Source: Gambelia wislizenii (taxonomy: Eukaryota; Chordata; Lepidosauria; Squamata; Crotaphytidae). From it: 64,000 nucleotides of DNA. The notes under the pieces are model-generated. The model was not told the DNA's origin. It was given only the letters and a program-made list of their open reading frames with translations, and did no database searches. The stretch's first letter is position 1, and every line of letters begins with the position of its first letter. Positions 35,050-46,765 of the stretch are shown in pieces. The stretch is taken from positions 293,348,187-293,412,186 of the forward strand of contig JAUMIR010000001.1 in assembly GCA_030847615.1 (NCBI GenBank), written 5' to 3'. The position numbers and the translations under genes were made by a program.

Positions 35050-35262
35050 ATTAGATTCTGTTGGATCTTGAAAGCTACGCAGGGTCAGCCCTGGTTATTA
35101 CTTGGATGGGAGACCACCAAGGAGTTCCAGGTGCTGTAGGCTATATTTCAGAGGAAAAAACTGGCAAAACCATCTGCGAGCATTCCTTGCCTAAGAAAAC
35201 CCTATGAAATTCATGGGGCCATCATAAGTCAACAGGTGACATAAAGGTAATATGCACGCATA
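35050..35262 (+). mobile_element. 5S rRNA-derived SINE
   Basis: The head matches the 3' two thirds of 5S rRNA: ttgaaagctacgcagggtca, ggttattacttggatgggag, then accaccaaggagttccaggt and gctgtaggct. The body and tail are shared with 26551 and 6300. Not a 5S gene: the 5' third is absent and it is fused to SINE sequence. Confidence 0.85.
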
Positions 35263-36143
35263 TTCAGCAGCTCTGTCACAGAGCTCTCAAAAAATATGAT
35301 TGCATGTCTCTACTGATTGAAAGATAGAGGGAAATGTTGCTTCTGCCAGTATGATCACAAAGTAGGTAGGCCAAGTGGTCATGGATCATGGTCACCTACT
35401 GAAGAGTGCCCTTGGGTATCAGGAGTGACAAATGTATCAGCATCCTTAAATATGTATTTGCATCCATACATGTAATATAGTCCTCAACAAGAACAACAAC
35501 AATGACAAAAAGGGAGCAAAACTAACTCTGACAGCAGTGGACCAGCATTTCAAGAACACTTGAAGCATTTAGTAAATATTTAGCAAGGTGCATTTGTAAA
35601 TATTTCACATGAAGTGATTCTTAGCACCTTGTCAATTGCTTCTGTATCAAGGATTCCATAAGATCAGACCTAGTGGCCTGGTAGACAAGGAGTAAATCCG
35701 TTCCATAGCTTTAACTGAAAAAAATGTGTTAAATTAACTTTTAAGAAAGAAAGGTGAAATGAGTTGGAAATCCCAGTGATATCTTGTAGGCCACAAAGAA
35801 CTGCTTAAAGAATACACATATGTGCTACTGCAGAAGAGCCTTCTGACCACATCCACACTGGGGGTCAAACATCCGGAGTTTACAGGAAAGAAGATAGCAA
35901 ATGAAACCTGACTTTTTCATGCAAAGGTAGGTACAGGAAACCAGAAATGAGCAGGGAACAGGAAATAAAAAGTACTGACTGCTGACTAAAAGCTGGTTTT
36001 AAAGTGCTAAAGCTGAAGGGGCTGTGTTCAAAGAAATTGTATCAACCCTAATTTCTCGACATTTGGGGGAACCTTCCCTCCAAACGATGTGGGTTTTTGT
36101 TGTACAAAAAAACAAAAACAAACCCTAGTTGTGGGAACTCTAG

Positions 36144-36905
36144 GGTTTGTCTACACTGGCTGCTTAACTCTGGGGCCTGTCTGGAGCATTATGCTCCAGA
36201 TGGCCCCAGATTGTCCATGATGGTAGCCACATGCCACATGCCTGCGAGGAAGTGGCTGCAGTGGCTCTGAAAACAGGGAACAGGCTAGCAGGGGTGATGG
36301 GTTAGTTGGGCAAACACCCCATCAGCCCTGCTAGCCTGTTCCCTGTTTTCAGAGCCACTGCAGCCACTTCCTCGCAGGCTGAGGAGCTCAGTGAAAAGCC
36401 TGCCCGGTGCACTGTTGCTTCTGCTGAGGTCAGAACGGGTGGTACCCAGACATGCAATCAACAAGGAGGGGGGTCACTCTATCCCATCCTAATTGATCAC
36501 ACAGGTGCCTCATTCTGACCTCAGCAGAAGTGATGGTGCACCAGGCAGGCATTCCACAGAGCTCCTCAGCCAGCAAGGAAGCAGTGGTGGCAGCTCTGAA
36601 GGGCACTGCTCAGCACAGGGTAAGGGAAATGGTGCATGTTTGTGTGTGGCCAACTGGATTAAGCTGAATCTGACCTGATCCAGCTGTCCAGACAGTAAAA
36701 GATCCAAAGGTTACTCCAGAAGATCCAAAGGATCTTCAGAGCCACTCCAGAGTAACCTCTGGAGTACAGGTTTACTTTCCAGGAAACCCTGGGGAGCAAA
36801 GTTGGGTTAAAGGCAAAAGAATACAGACAAAGTAGTCATATGTCATCTGTACTACCAGTGCCAGATTGGGGGTGAGTCCACATTTTTTTCCAGTGTAGAC
36901 AAGCC
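36144..36905. mobile_element. MITE with GGTTTGTCTACACTGG ends and inner hairpins
   Basis: Ends ggtttgtctacactgg and ccagtgtagacaagcc are inverted with one mismatch. TCTAG stands on both sides (36139-36143, 36906-36910). Inside are a near-perfect 61-bp-arm hairpin (36241-36378) and a second imperfect inverted pair (about 36376-36440 against 36515-36580). Confidence 0.7.
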
Positions 36906-37771
36906 TCTAGATGTCTTTCCTCAATGTTCTGTTGTGAGGCTATCATGTGTCCCCATATCTTAGACAGAAATATCTTGCCACTGAAAGAATATGATCCTCA
37001 CTACTTAGTGACAAGGGAGGAGGCTTTGGCCCCCACAGATGTTTTTTGTCTATCATCATCAATCAGCAATGTGATCATATTTATTTATTCCCCACCTTTC
37101 CCCCATTCCATGCAAATGGGGTTTAAAGGCCAAACCATCTGGAGGGCCAAAAGTTCCTCATTTTTGACCTGGTGTAGTGATTCTCAACTATCTTCATGTT
37201 TAAGTCTCACTGATCACTCTGTCAAAGAAGTTGAGTCCCATCATAACAGAAACAGAAGAGGACATTTATAAGTGTACAAGATTTCTTATTTTATTTATCA
37301 ATTACAGTACAGTATATTTTAAAGACATACACATTACAGTGGTATTGTTGGAAATAGAGAAAGTAAAATATAGATTCTATTCATAATAGGAAATTGTAGT
37401 AATTGTGTTTTGAATTTTAACAATTTATGTTGAGCAGAAATTTTATACCTAGAATAGCTTTAAAACAAAAAGAATATAAATTAAAATTTAAAGTATTATT
37501 ATTGGGAATACAGTAATTTTATTGCTATGGCAACAACACCTGTGTCCCACCAAGACTGCTTCTGTCCCTCACTGGTGGTACATGTGGCAATTGTTGAGAA
37601 TCACTGTTTGTGCCATATGGAATATGGCTGAGCAAATATCATAGGTACGGAGGACTTTAATTCTAAGCCAGAGAAGAACTAAAAGAACTGTAAAGATTGT
37701 CTTGTACTTGAAGCAAACATTACAAACCATTCCAATTTGTATTTCCAAATAAAGAAATGTAAAATTCATCA

Positions 37772-37806
<35 letters not shown>
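37772..37806. repeat. (CT)n microsatellite at LINE 3' end
   Basis: A CT tract interrupted once, directly abutting the 3' end of the LINE fragment at 37807. Confidence 0.9.
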
Positions 37807-38262
37807 GGCTTTTCTTCGCAAACGAAGATTCAGGAAGGACTCGTTCCGCACTTTCTACAAGCGCGCTGATGACTAAAAAGGCCAACCCAAGACAAACAAG
37901 TCGGGTTGCAGAAAGCACAGCAGAAGGTCTCCTTGGGTGATGCTTCCGGATTGTGATTCTTTCTGCGTTGTTGTTTCTCTTCAAGATGTTTTCGGCATGA
38001 GTTCTCAAATAAGGCTGCAGCATTGTGGATAGTGCGTCTCCATGCCTCCCGATATGAGGCCAGGGCAAACCATTGTTGGTGATCAATTTGGCCGAGCCTG
38101 AGATGTTGTTTCAGGGAGTCCTTGTATTGCTTTTTGGGAGCGCCCCTCTTACACTGACCCATGGCGAGTTCACCGTAGAGTACTATTTTTGGGAGGCGAT
38201 GGCCCTCCATCCTAGAAATGTGCCCTGCCCAGTGTAGCTGTGTTCTCAATATCATGGCCACT
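37807..38262 (-). pseudogene. CFDP2-like LINE, 3' fragment
   Basis: The - strand frame encodes AMILRTQLHWAGHISRMEGH, LPKIVLYGELAMGQCKRGAP and YKDSLKQHLRLGQIDHQQW. It ends with a Cys2-His-Cys-like zinc knuckle region FCCAFCNPTCLSWVGLFSHQ-RAC, which the other copies have lost or frameshifted. 5'-truncated. Confidence 0.8.
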
Positions 38263-38544
38263 GCCAGTTAATAGGAAGGTGGATGATGAGTGAGTCATTT
38301 ACATCTACATATTTTCATTATGGAATATAGCCCTTGAAGTCTTCAGGAATCCCCAGCCAAAGATATCATTTAAAAAACACTCTTACAGTTAAGTGTATAT
38401 TCTCTAGCCTGTTTGACTAGAAGATAGAAGGCTGAAGGAAAGGAAATGTGAAGTACACATTCATACAAATATACTGAAGATGCACATGCAGCCTCCTGTT
38501 CACATATTCTTTATGAAGATTTTTGGGTCAGCAAGAACAGTCAT

Positions 38545-38740
38545 GTACAGACATGATATCACAACCTAAAGTTTTTTATGCTACACAGTTATAGCACTGT
38601 GATTCCACGATAACGGCCCTAGTTCCATTCTATGGAATGCTGAGATTTGCAGTGGAGGATGAGGCCTTTAACATTCTCTGCCAGAGAACTGCTCTGATGC
38701 CTCTAACTAAACTACAAACCTCAGGACTCCAGGGGGCAGC
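38545..38740. mobile_element. Fold-back MITE, right end lost
   Basis: ctacacagttatagcactgt and gattccacgataacggccct form the left half of the 51268-type element. Its right end is cut where the CR1 copy begins at 38741. Confidence 0.5.
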
Positions 38741-41700
38741 TAGAATCATAGAATCATAGAGTTGGAAGAGACAACAAGGGCCATCCAGTCCAACCCCCTG
38801 CCTTGCAGGAATAAGCAATCAAAGCATTCCTGACAGATGGCCATCCAGCCTTTGCTTAAAAACCTCCAAAGAAGGAGACTCTACCATGCTCTGAGGTGGT
38901 GCATTCTACTGCCAAACAGCTCTTACTGTCATGAAGTTCTTTAAAATGTTTAGGTGGATTCTCTTTTCCTGTAGTTTGAACCCATTGCTCCATATCCTAG
39001 TCTCTGGAGCCACAGAAAACAAGCTTGCTCCATCCTCAGTATGACATCCCTTCAAATATTTAAACATGGCTATCATGTCCCCCTTTAACCTTCTCTTCCC
39101 CAGGCTAAACATACCCAACTACCTAAGCTGCTCCTCATAGGGCATGGTTTCCAGACCTTTTACCATTTTGATTGCCCTCCTCTGGACACGTTCCAGCTTG
39201 TCCATATCCTTCTGGAATTCTGGTGCCCATAACTGGACACAGTATTCCAGGCGAGGTCTGATTAAAGCAGAGTAGAATGGCTCTGTTTCTTCACTTGATC
39301 TAGACACTATGCTCCTATTGATGCAGCCTAGAATTGCATTGGCTTTTTTTAGCTGCCGTGTCACACTGCTGACTCATGTTCAGTTTGTGGTCCACTAAGA
39401 CTCCTTGATCCATTTGCATGTACTACCATCAAGCCAGGTGTCACCATCCTATATCTGTGCTTTTCATTTTTACTGCCCAAGTGTAGTATCCTACATTTCT
39501 CCCGGCTGAAATCCATTTTGTTAGTTTTGGACCAGCTTTCTAATCTTTTAAGGTCATTTTGAATACTGACCCTATCCTCTGGGATATTAGCTACCCCTCC
39601 TAATTTGGTGTCACCTGCAAACATGATAAGAATGCCCTCTATTCCCTCATCTAAGAGATTGATAAAGATGTTGAATAGCACTTGGCCCAGGATAGAACCC
39701 TGTGGCACCCCACTGGTCACTTCTTTCCAGGATGAAGAGGACCCTTTGGTGATTACCCTTTGGGTTTGGCCCATCAACCAATTACAAATCCACTTAACAG
39801 TTGCATTGTCTAGTCCACAGGTTACTAACTTTTTTGCAAGAATATCATGGGGGACTTTGTCAAAGGCCTTACTGAAATCAAGATACACTACATCCACAGC
39901 ATTCCCTTTATCTACCAAGTATGTAACTATAGAAAAAAGAGATAAGATTAGTCTGGCACAACTTGTTTTTGAGAAATCCATGTTGACTTTTAGTGATCAC
40001 GACATTCCTTTTTAAGTGCTTACAGACTGCCTGTTTAATGATCTGCTCTAGAATCTTTCCTAGTATTGATGTTAGGCTGACTGGGTGGTAATTATTTGGG
40101 TCTTCTTCCCCCGTCCCCTTTTAAAGATGGGGACATTTGCCCTCATCCAGTCTGCTGGGACCTCTCCTGTTCTCCAGGATTTCTCAAAGGTTATTCCCAA
40201 TGGTTCTGAGATTACTTCTGCCAGTTCTTTTAGTACCCTTGGATGTACAGTTGCCCCTCCACATTTGCGACTTTCACAGTCGCGGTTTTGATTATTTGCA
40301 GAAAACCACCTGCCCCCCCATCACTACCCTGTCGCTTCCCAAGACAGCAAAGGGTTTCTCACGAAGCCCATCGCTGTCTTGGGAAGGGGGGTGGAAAGTC
40401 TCCCTCCCTCCCGCTCTCCATCCCCATCCCTTCCCAAGGCAGAGAGAGGAGCGAGTGGCGACGGGGGCTTCTGAAGCCCCCGTCACCACTTTGGAAAGGG
40501 TGGGTTGTTGGAGCGAGTGGTGATGGGGGCTTCTGAAGCTCCTGCCGCCACTTTGGAAAGGGTGGGGTGGGTGGGAGCGAGTGGTGACAGGGTGGGTTGT
40601 TGCAGGTGGGGGGGAGGACTATTATTATTCACAGTTTTTTCACATTCGCAGGGGTCTTCCGACCCTAACCCCTGTGAATGTGAAGGGACGACTGTAGTTC
40701 ATCTGGCCCTGGAGACTTGAATTCATTCATACTGGCCATTCCTGAACAACCTCTTTATCTATTCTGTGCTGCATTTTCTTTATTGCCTCATCTGCTCCAT
40801 TTTTCCCCAGTTAAGCACTGTTCTCTTTTTGGGAGAAGACTGAAGCAAAGAAGGTGTTGAGTAGTGCTGGCTTTTTTCTGTCCCCTCTTAGCATTTTGCC
40901 ATCTTCTCCCTGCAGCGATCCTTCCACTTCCTTGTTCTTTCTTTTGCTACAGACATATCCAAAAAAGCCCTTTTTATTGTTTTTAACTTCTCTAGCAAGT
41001 CTGAGCTCCATATGTGCTTCCACTTTTCTGATTTCCCCCTACATGAGCTGGCTATTTGTTTGAATTCTTCTTTGGTGATTTCCTCCTTTTTCCATTTCTT
41101 GTACATGTCCCTTTTAAGTCTTAACTCCATTGAAAGTTCTTTAGACATCCATCCTGGTTTCTTTAAACACCTCCCATTTTTCCTCCTCAACAGAACTGTT
41201 TGAAGTTGTGCCTTCAATATCTCACTTTTTAGAATCTCCCATCCATCCTGTACTCCCTTCTCTTTTAGTAGTCCTGACCATGGGATCACCTCCAGTAATT
41301 CCTTACGTTTTCTGAAATCAGCTTTCTTAAAAATCTAGAAGGCATGTCTGACTAAGCTTAGCCTCCCCTTTCCTCTGTATAACAAACTCCAGCAGAACAT
41401 GGTCATTCCCCCCTAAGGATTCCACCACTTCCACCCCATTAACCAGATTATTTCTGTTGGTTAAGATCAGATCTAAAATAGCTGATCCCCTTGTTGCTTC
41501 TTCCACCTTCTGGACTATGAAATTGTCTGCAAAGCAAGTGAGGAATTTGTTGGATCTTAAATTTTTTTGCAAAGCTGGACTTCCAAGAAATATCAGAATA
41601 GTTTAAAAAAAACATTATAACTACATCTCTCCTGTCTGAATGTGCAGTCATCTGTTCCAGGAAGGCATCATCCAAATCTTTGGTTTGGGCTGGAGGTCTG

Positions 41701-41825
41701 TAGTAGACCCCCACAACAACATTCCTGATATTTCTCTCTCCCTTAATTTTTACCCAGATGCTCTCAACCTGGCTCCCAGGATTTAAGTCATGGATCTGTT
41801 CACAGGTGTACACATTCTTAATGTA
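38741..41825 (-). pseudogene. CR1 LINE, 5'-truncated 2.6 kb plus insertion
   Basis: The 3' end is at 38741 with the typical terminal octamer repeats (tagaatcatagaatcataga read on +). Going upstream the - strand encodes the RT palm (VDVVYLDFSKAFDKVPHDIL, SGVPQGSILGQVLFNIFIN, MFAGDTKLGG in place of FADDT). At 41813-41448 it encodes part of the AP endonuclease (SIWVKIKGERNIRNVVVGVY, then YRPP). Several stops and frameshifts are present and FADD is damaged. A Tigger-like MITE interrupts it at 40248-40694. Confidence 0.9.
40248..40694. mobile_element. Tigger-like MITE inserted in CR1
   Basis: Starts CAGTTGCCCCTCCACATTTG and ends AATGTGAAGGGACGACTG. TA duplicated (40246-40247, 40695-40696). The interior is G/C-rich with imperfect tandem units (cgagtggtgacgggggcttctg-like) repeated at about 40450, 40515 and 40577. 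Confidence 0.75.
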
Positions 41826-42654
41826 TAAAGTGGAATCATAGTGGATTCCAGCTAAAGTGGAAGCATAATGCTAAAATTATGTAGTGTGAAAGGGACGCTA
41901 ACACATACAAGTATGAAAATTGCCCCATGAATGAGGATGGGGCCATGCCAAGCAGCCTTGTCTCCCCGGTGTCATGTACACAGACTAGCTCCACTCCCAT
42001 GTGTGTTACCTGCTTTGACAGCCCCCACTTTTCAATAACACATAATTGGCAATATTTAATAATTTGGCTTGCTATCCCACCACATGGTTGGCAAGTAAAC
42101 CAGGGACTCCCTAAATACTAAGGCTGGAGTCACACACAACCTAGGGAGGGCCCTTCCAAATTCCTTAAACAGGTCATACCCAGGTCAGAGTTTTTCTTAG
42201 AAACATCTAGAGGTGAGTCATCCACTAATCCAGTCAAGGATAGCCAAGCACTCAGTGACTGCAAAATGGGTTTTTCCTCTTTTCCCCCTCTTCCACAAGA
42301 GAAGGTTCCCTGTGCCCATTCAGTCACAAATGTCTTGCTCGTCAGTGATTTTTACTGTTTTTACAAAAACACATCCATAAAATCTTTTGTTCAATTCTGG
42401 GAATCTCCGGTAGACATTGTATTCCACTCTAGATCCCATCCCTTCAGGGGAAATTTTGAATATAATTACCACCCTAAAATGCCCCAAAGTGCACAAAGAT
42501 CCCCTTCTTCTCATCTCCACAACAATTTGTGTAGCCACATACACAGATTTCCTTCCTCCTGACACTCTGTCGTGTGTATAGCGAGGTTGCAGCTTCCACA
42601 TGTATTACCCACAATTCTCTCACTCTATTCCTTTATCCAAATACTTCCTACTTT

Positions 42655-42764
42655 CTTTTATTTGATAATTTATTTATTTCATTTGTATGCTGCCTTTCTC
42701 CCAAGATGGGAGTGTCCACAAAACAACAGATTAAAAATATAATATATACAATTAGCTTGTTTAA
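42655..42764. mobile_element. LINE tail fragment
   Basis: tttatttatttcatttgtat, gctgcctttctcccaagatg: the A/T-rich 3' end seen on L2-like elements, in reverse. Adjacent to the 5' side of the next LINE. Confidence 0.4.
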
Positions 42765-43815
42765 CTTAAGCGGTCTGAGGGCTCACACTAAGACTCTGAA
42801 CTATCTAGTCCATGAGCTGCTCTTCGCTGATGATGATGCCCTTGTTGCCCACACAGAAGCAGCTCTGCAGCGCCTAACATCCTGCTTCGCAACAGCTGCA
42901 GAACTGTTTGGGCTGGAAGTCAACCTGAAGAAAACACAAGTTCTTTACCAGCCTGCACCACAGGACGAACACCACCATCCCCACATCGCCGTCAGCAAAT
43001 CTGTGCTCAAGTCCGTTCAGCAGTTCACTTACCTGGGAAGCATCATCTCCTCAAATGCCAAGATTGACAAAGAGATAGATCACAGATTGGCAAAAGCATA
43101 TAGTGGATTTGGAAGACTTCACAAAAGAGTCTGGAGCAATAAACACCTGAGGCAAAGCACAAAAATCAGTGTGTATGGAGCCATTGTACTGTCTATTCTC
43201 CTTTATGGGTCTGAAACATGGGTCACCTATCGCCACCATCTATGACTCCTCGAACGCTTTCATCAGCGCTGTCTACGCACAATCCTAAATATACACTGGA
43301 CTGACAATGTGACGAATGTTGCTGTCCTTGAGCAAGCAGGGATCACCAGCATTGAGGCCATGATATTGAGAACACAGCTGCGCTGGGCAGGGCACGTTTC
43401 TAGGATGGAGGACCATCGCCTCCCCAAAATAGTACTCTACGGTGAACTCGCCACGGGTCAGCGTAAGAGGGGTGCTCCAAAAAAGCGATACAAGGACTCC
43501 CTGAAACAGCATCTCAGGCTTGGCCAAATTGATCACCAACAGTGGTCCACCCTGGCCTCACATTGGGAAGCATGGAGATGCACTATCCAGAATGCTGCAG
43601 CCTTATTTTAGAACTCATGCCGAACAAGTCTTGAAGAGAATTGACAACACAGAAAGAATCACAACCCAAAAACATCACCCAAGGAGACCTTCTGCTGTAC
43701 TTTCTGCAACCAGACTTGTTTATCTCAGATTGGCCTTTTTAGTCATCAGCATGCTTGCAGAAAGCGCAGGAGGAGTCCTTCCTGAATCTTCGTTTGCGAA
43801 GAAAAACCAGAGAGA
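42765..43815 (+). pseudogene. CFDP2-like LINE, RT C-terminal half
   Basis: Encodes HELLFADDDALVAHTEAALQ (RT motif with FADDD), RLTSCFATAAELFGLEVNLK, FTYLGSIISSNAKIDKEID, AIVLSILLYGSETWVTYRHH, then a stop at about 43243, and continues NVAVLEQAGITSIEAMILRT. It ends at tcgtttgcgaagaaaaacc next to AGAG. About 95 percent similar to the copy at 60850 by eye. Confidence 0.85.
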
Positions 43816-44382
43816 GAGATATAAAGTCAGCTTAAAACATATAAAATCTAAAACATATAAGATAAAACAAGTCCTGTGTGATTGCTTGAAGCTTGAATGT
43901 TAGCATGAATGTTGTTAAAGTTAAATTCCAATAAAGATCATTTTATTGTACACTCTACTTTGAGTCCATTCAGTAAATACTGGTATACACTGGTCAAAAT
44001 ATCCCCACAGTTGCTCGACCTCTCACATGCCAATTTGAGGCAATTAAATTCCACGAACTAAGATTGGATATGCGTGAAATTTCCATCAATCTCAGCTAAC
44101 AGGTCTCTACATGCTTGCAGAAGAGAAACCTTCACCTATACAGCTCTATTCATGAAAGCTTCCATACAATTTGGAATCCTGTGCTCCACATTATACAAAG
44201 GCCATCATCACATATAACTGTTCACACACACACACAGGCTTCTCACCTGGAGTAATTCACATAGGTGCCTGGGAGGTAGAGCTACATATTGCATGTGACT
44301 TCAGATGGTGGGATTATTCAATTTGTAATGTTTTCGTATTTTTTTTTCTTGCTGTTGCTGTGTTAATTTAGTTTGGGTAGCT

Positions 44383-44635
44383 CAGTCAACTCCCATATCC
44401 ATGGAACCAATATCCATGGTTTCAGTTATCTGCACAACACAAAATAGGGGACACATACTATAGAGTCACACTGGAAAATGCCTAGAGATGTGTTCTCTAA
44501 GAATCTTCTAGGTCCTCCATGCAACACTATGGCATGTTTTTACCAGAGGTCCTTTCTTTTAATAAGGTTCACTGTAATCCACAGTTTGTGGTATCCACTG
44601 CAAGGCACTAGATAGACAATAGGGATCACATAACA
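44383..44635. mobile_element. Possible Tigger-like MITE
   Basis: cagtcaactcccatatccat, acaacacaaaataggggaca and tggtatccactgcaaggca recall the 9996/25011 family, but the right end is not clear. Confidence 0.35.
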
Positions 44636-45474
44636 AACATTCATTGGATAATGAAGCACAGCAGTGAATTTCAGAAGAAAGTCAGCATGTGCTTTATAGA
44701 CTACAGCAAAGCATTTGACTACATAGATCACAAGAAACTGTGGATCATTCTTAAAGAAATGAGTGTACCAACACATTTGATTGTCCTGATGTGTAACTTG
44801 TACTTAGGACAGGAGGCCACCGTAAGAACCTAATACAGAGAAAGAGAATGGCTCCCAATAGGAAATGGAGTCAGACAAGGCTGTATTCTGTGACCCTACT
44901 TGTTCAACTTGTAAGCAGACTATATAAAACATAGAGCAGGCTTAGATTCAGAGGAAGGAGGAGTGATGATCAGAGGAAAGAACATCAGCAATCTACAATA
45001 TGCAGACAACACTATGCTGCAAGCAGAAAACAATGAAGAGTTAGAGCAACTACTAAGGAAAGTCAAATAAGAAATTGTAAAAGCAGGCTTAATGTTGAAA
45101 ATTAAGAAAAACAATAATAATTGCAACAGAGGATCTACACAAGTTCAAAATAGATGAGGAAATTGAATAGTGACAGAATCTCCATTACTTGGATCAATGA
45201 AAGCTCAGAACTGAGACTGCAGCCAGGAGATAAGAAGACTTGAACTGGGAAGGGCAGCTATGAAAGAACTCTATAAGATCATAACATGCAAAGATATAAA
45301 CCTGAGCACTACAGTCGGGATTGTTCAAACCATCATATTTCCCATCACCATGTATGGATGTGAGAGCTGCACAGTGAAGAAAGCTGATAAGAAGAAAAAC
45401 AACTCATTTGAGATGTGGTAGCTAATACACCAGAGGACAGGGGTTATGAAATAACAAACAAACTGAAAATTCAA
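44636..45474 (+). pseudogene. BovB-like RTE LINE, RT fragment
   Basis: Encodes HSSEFQKKVSMCFIDYSKAF, DYIDHKKLWIILKEM, GQEATVRT, then after stops GNGVRQGCIL, NISNLQYADNTMLQAENNEE (YADD mutated to YADN) and later TMYGCESCTVKK. The motif order is the RTE/BovB palm and thumb. Several stops and frameshifts. The matching 3' tail lies at 46085-46245. Confidence 0.8.
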
Positions 45475-46084
45475 GAAACTTGTAGTGTGTGTGTGTAAAC
45501 TTAAAAAAACAAGTAATATGTCACATGAAATAATCCAGTCAATATATTATAACGTATACTGTAAAAAATAAATATAAATATCACAAAGGTCTTGTGGGGA
45601 GACCTCCAGTCCTTAAAAGCCTTGTCAAAGGCCATTAACAGAGATAAATTGTAACTTTGTACAATACTGAAGTCCTTAGGAAGACAGATGACTGCAATCA
45701 GTCAATTGATATCAAAGAATAAAGTCTGTTGGTGTCTATTGCTTGGCAGTCCACTACTGTTAGCAGCCAGATAATAATAATAATAATAATAATAATACCC
45801 CGCCCCTCCGTTAAAAACAATAGTTTTTAACAGAGGGGCGGGGTATTATTTTTAACAGATGCGTTTTGACCTTGGGTCTTCATCAGCGGCTGAAGTTTTT
45901 ATCAAAGATAACTCTATAGTATATAAGAAGAAATAATCCAACAGTTTTCTCCTACAGGCCCACAAACTGGTTCTTAACATGTAGAAACAACATGTAGAAA
46001 TACTTAAGAAACATCATGAGAAGAAACAGCTCAGTAGAAAAGTCAATTATACTAGGAAAGGTGTGTGTGTGGGGGAAGAAAGAC
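45475..46084. mobile_element. Insertion within BovB-like LINE
   Basis: A stretch unlike BovB. It holds an inverted pair of L2-like tails (45794-45847) and, on the - strand, a hammerhead-like core (45863-45886). It may be of Penelope-type origin; boundaries are approximate. Confidence 0.4.
45794..45847. repeat. Palindrome of two L2-like tails
   Basis: Two 25-base arms, one mismatch, around aata: aataccccgcccctccgtta on the left and taacagaggggcggggtatt on the right, preceded by an ATA run. Confidence 0.85.
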
Positions 46085-46245
46085 AGGGAGGATGCACACT
46101 AGGTGGATAGATTCAGTCAAGAAAGATGCAGGCCTGAACCTGTAGGACCTACGTAGGGTGGTTGAGGACAGGGGGTCTTGGAGATGTTTCACCCATGGGG
46201 TCACCATGAGTCGAAGCTGACTCGAGGACAGTTAATCACAAAGAC
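46085..46245 (+). mobile_element. BovB-like RTE LINE 3' tail
   Basis: Ends ggggtcaccatgagtcgaag, ctgactcgaggacagttaat, the well-known BovB/BovA-type tail. Likely the same copy as 44636-45474. Confidence 0.7.
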
Positions 46246-46667
46246 AATTATTATTGGGAATATTTTTATGAATTTTGTCACCCCCATTTTTTTTGCTCTA
46301 AAATACCCCAAAATGATCTCTGAGGGGGTATAAAGGGCATTTCCACAGGTTTGGAGCCTCCACTGAACCTACCAGAGATCAAAATGACATTTTGTGAATT
46401 TTTTCAAAAAAATATTTTTGCCCCCAAATGTCCCAGAATGCCCTCTAGGGACTCAGGAAGGCCCAAAAACATGCTGCCATGTTCCATAGAAGGTGTTTGG
46501 GTTAAAAAAAAATTATTTGGTTTGGTCAGAGCTGGTGCAAATCTCCAAGTTGTCCTGGAAGGCTAATGTGGCCCCCTAGTCTTCCCCAGTTACCCACCCC
46601 TGATGTACTTGTATGCTCATTAATAGAGACTGGAGGAAATGTTTAGTGAACATAATAATATTTAATG

Positions 46668-46765
46668 GAATCACAGAACCATAGAGTTGAAAGGTACCAC
46701 AATGGCCATCTAGTCCAACCCCAGCATTCAGGAATACACAGCTAAAGCACTCTGGAGCATGTAAT
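46668..46765 (-). mobile_element. CR1 LINE 3' end fragment
   Basis: On +: atcacagaaccatagagttg, atggccatctagtccaaccc, catgtaa. About 100 bp only. Confidence 0.65.

Noticed and set aside
35050..35143. 5S rRNA gene
   Set aside because: The 5' third of 5S is missing and the sequence runs straight into SINE body.
36306..36707. Several 60-70 codon frames on both strands
   Set aside because: Produced by the palindromic, GC-rich interior of a MITE.
42574..43245. 223-codon frame as a host gene
   Set aside because: From 42765 it is LINE reverse transcriptase, and the upstream part is a read-through of a LINE tail.
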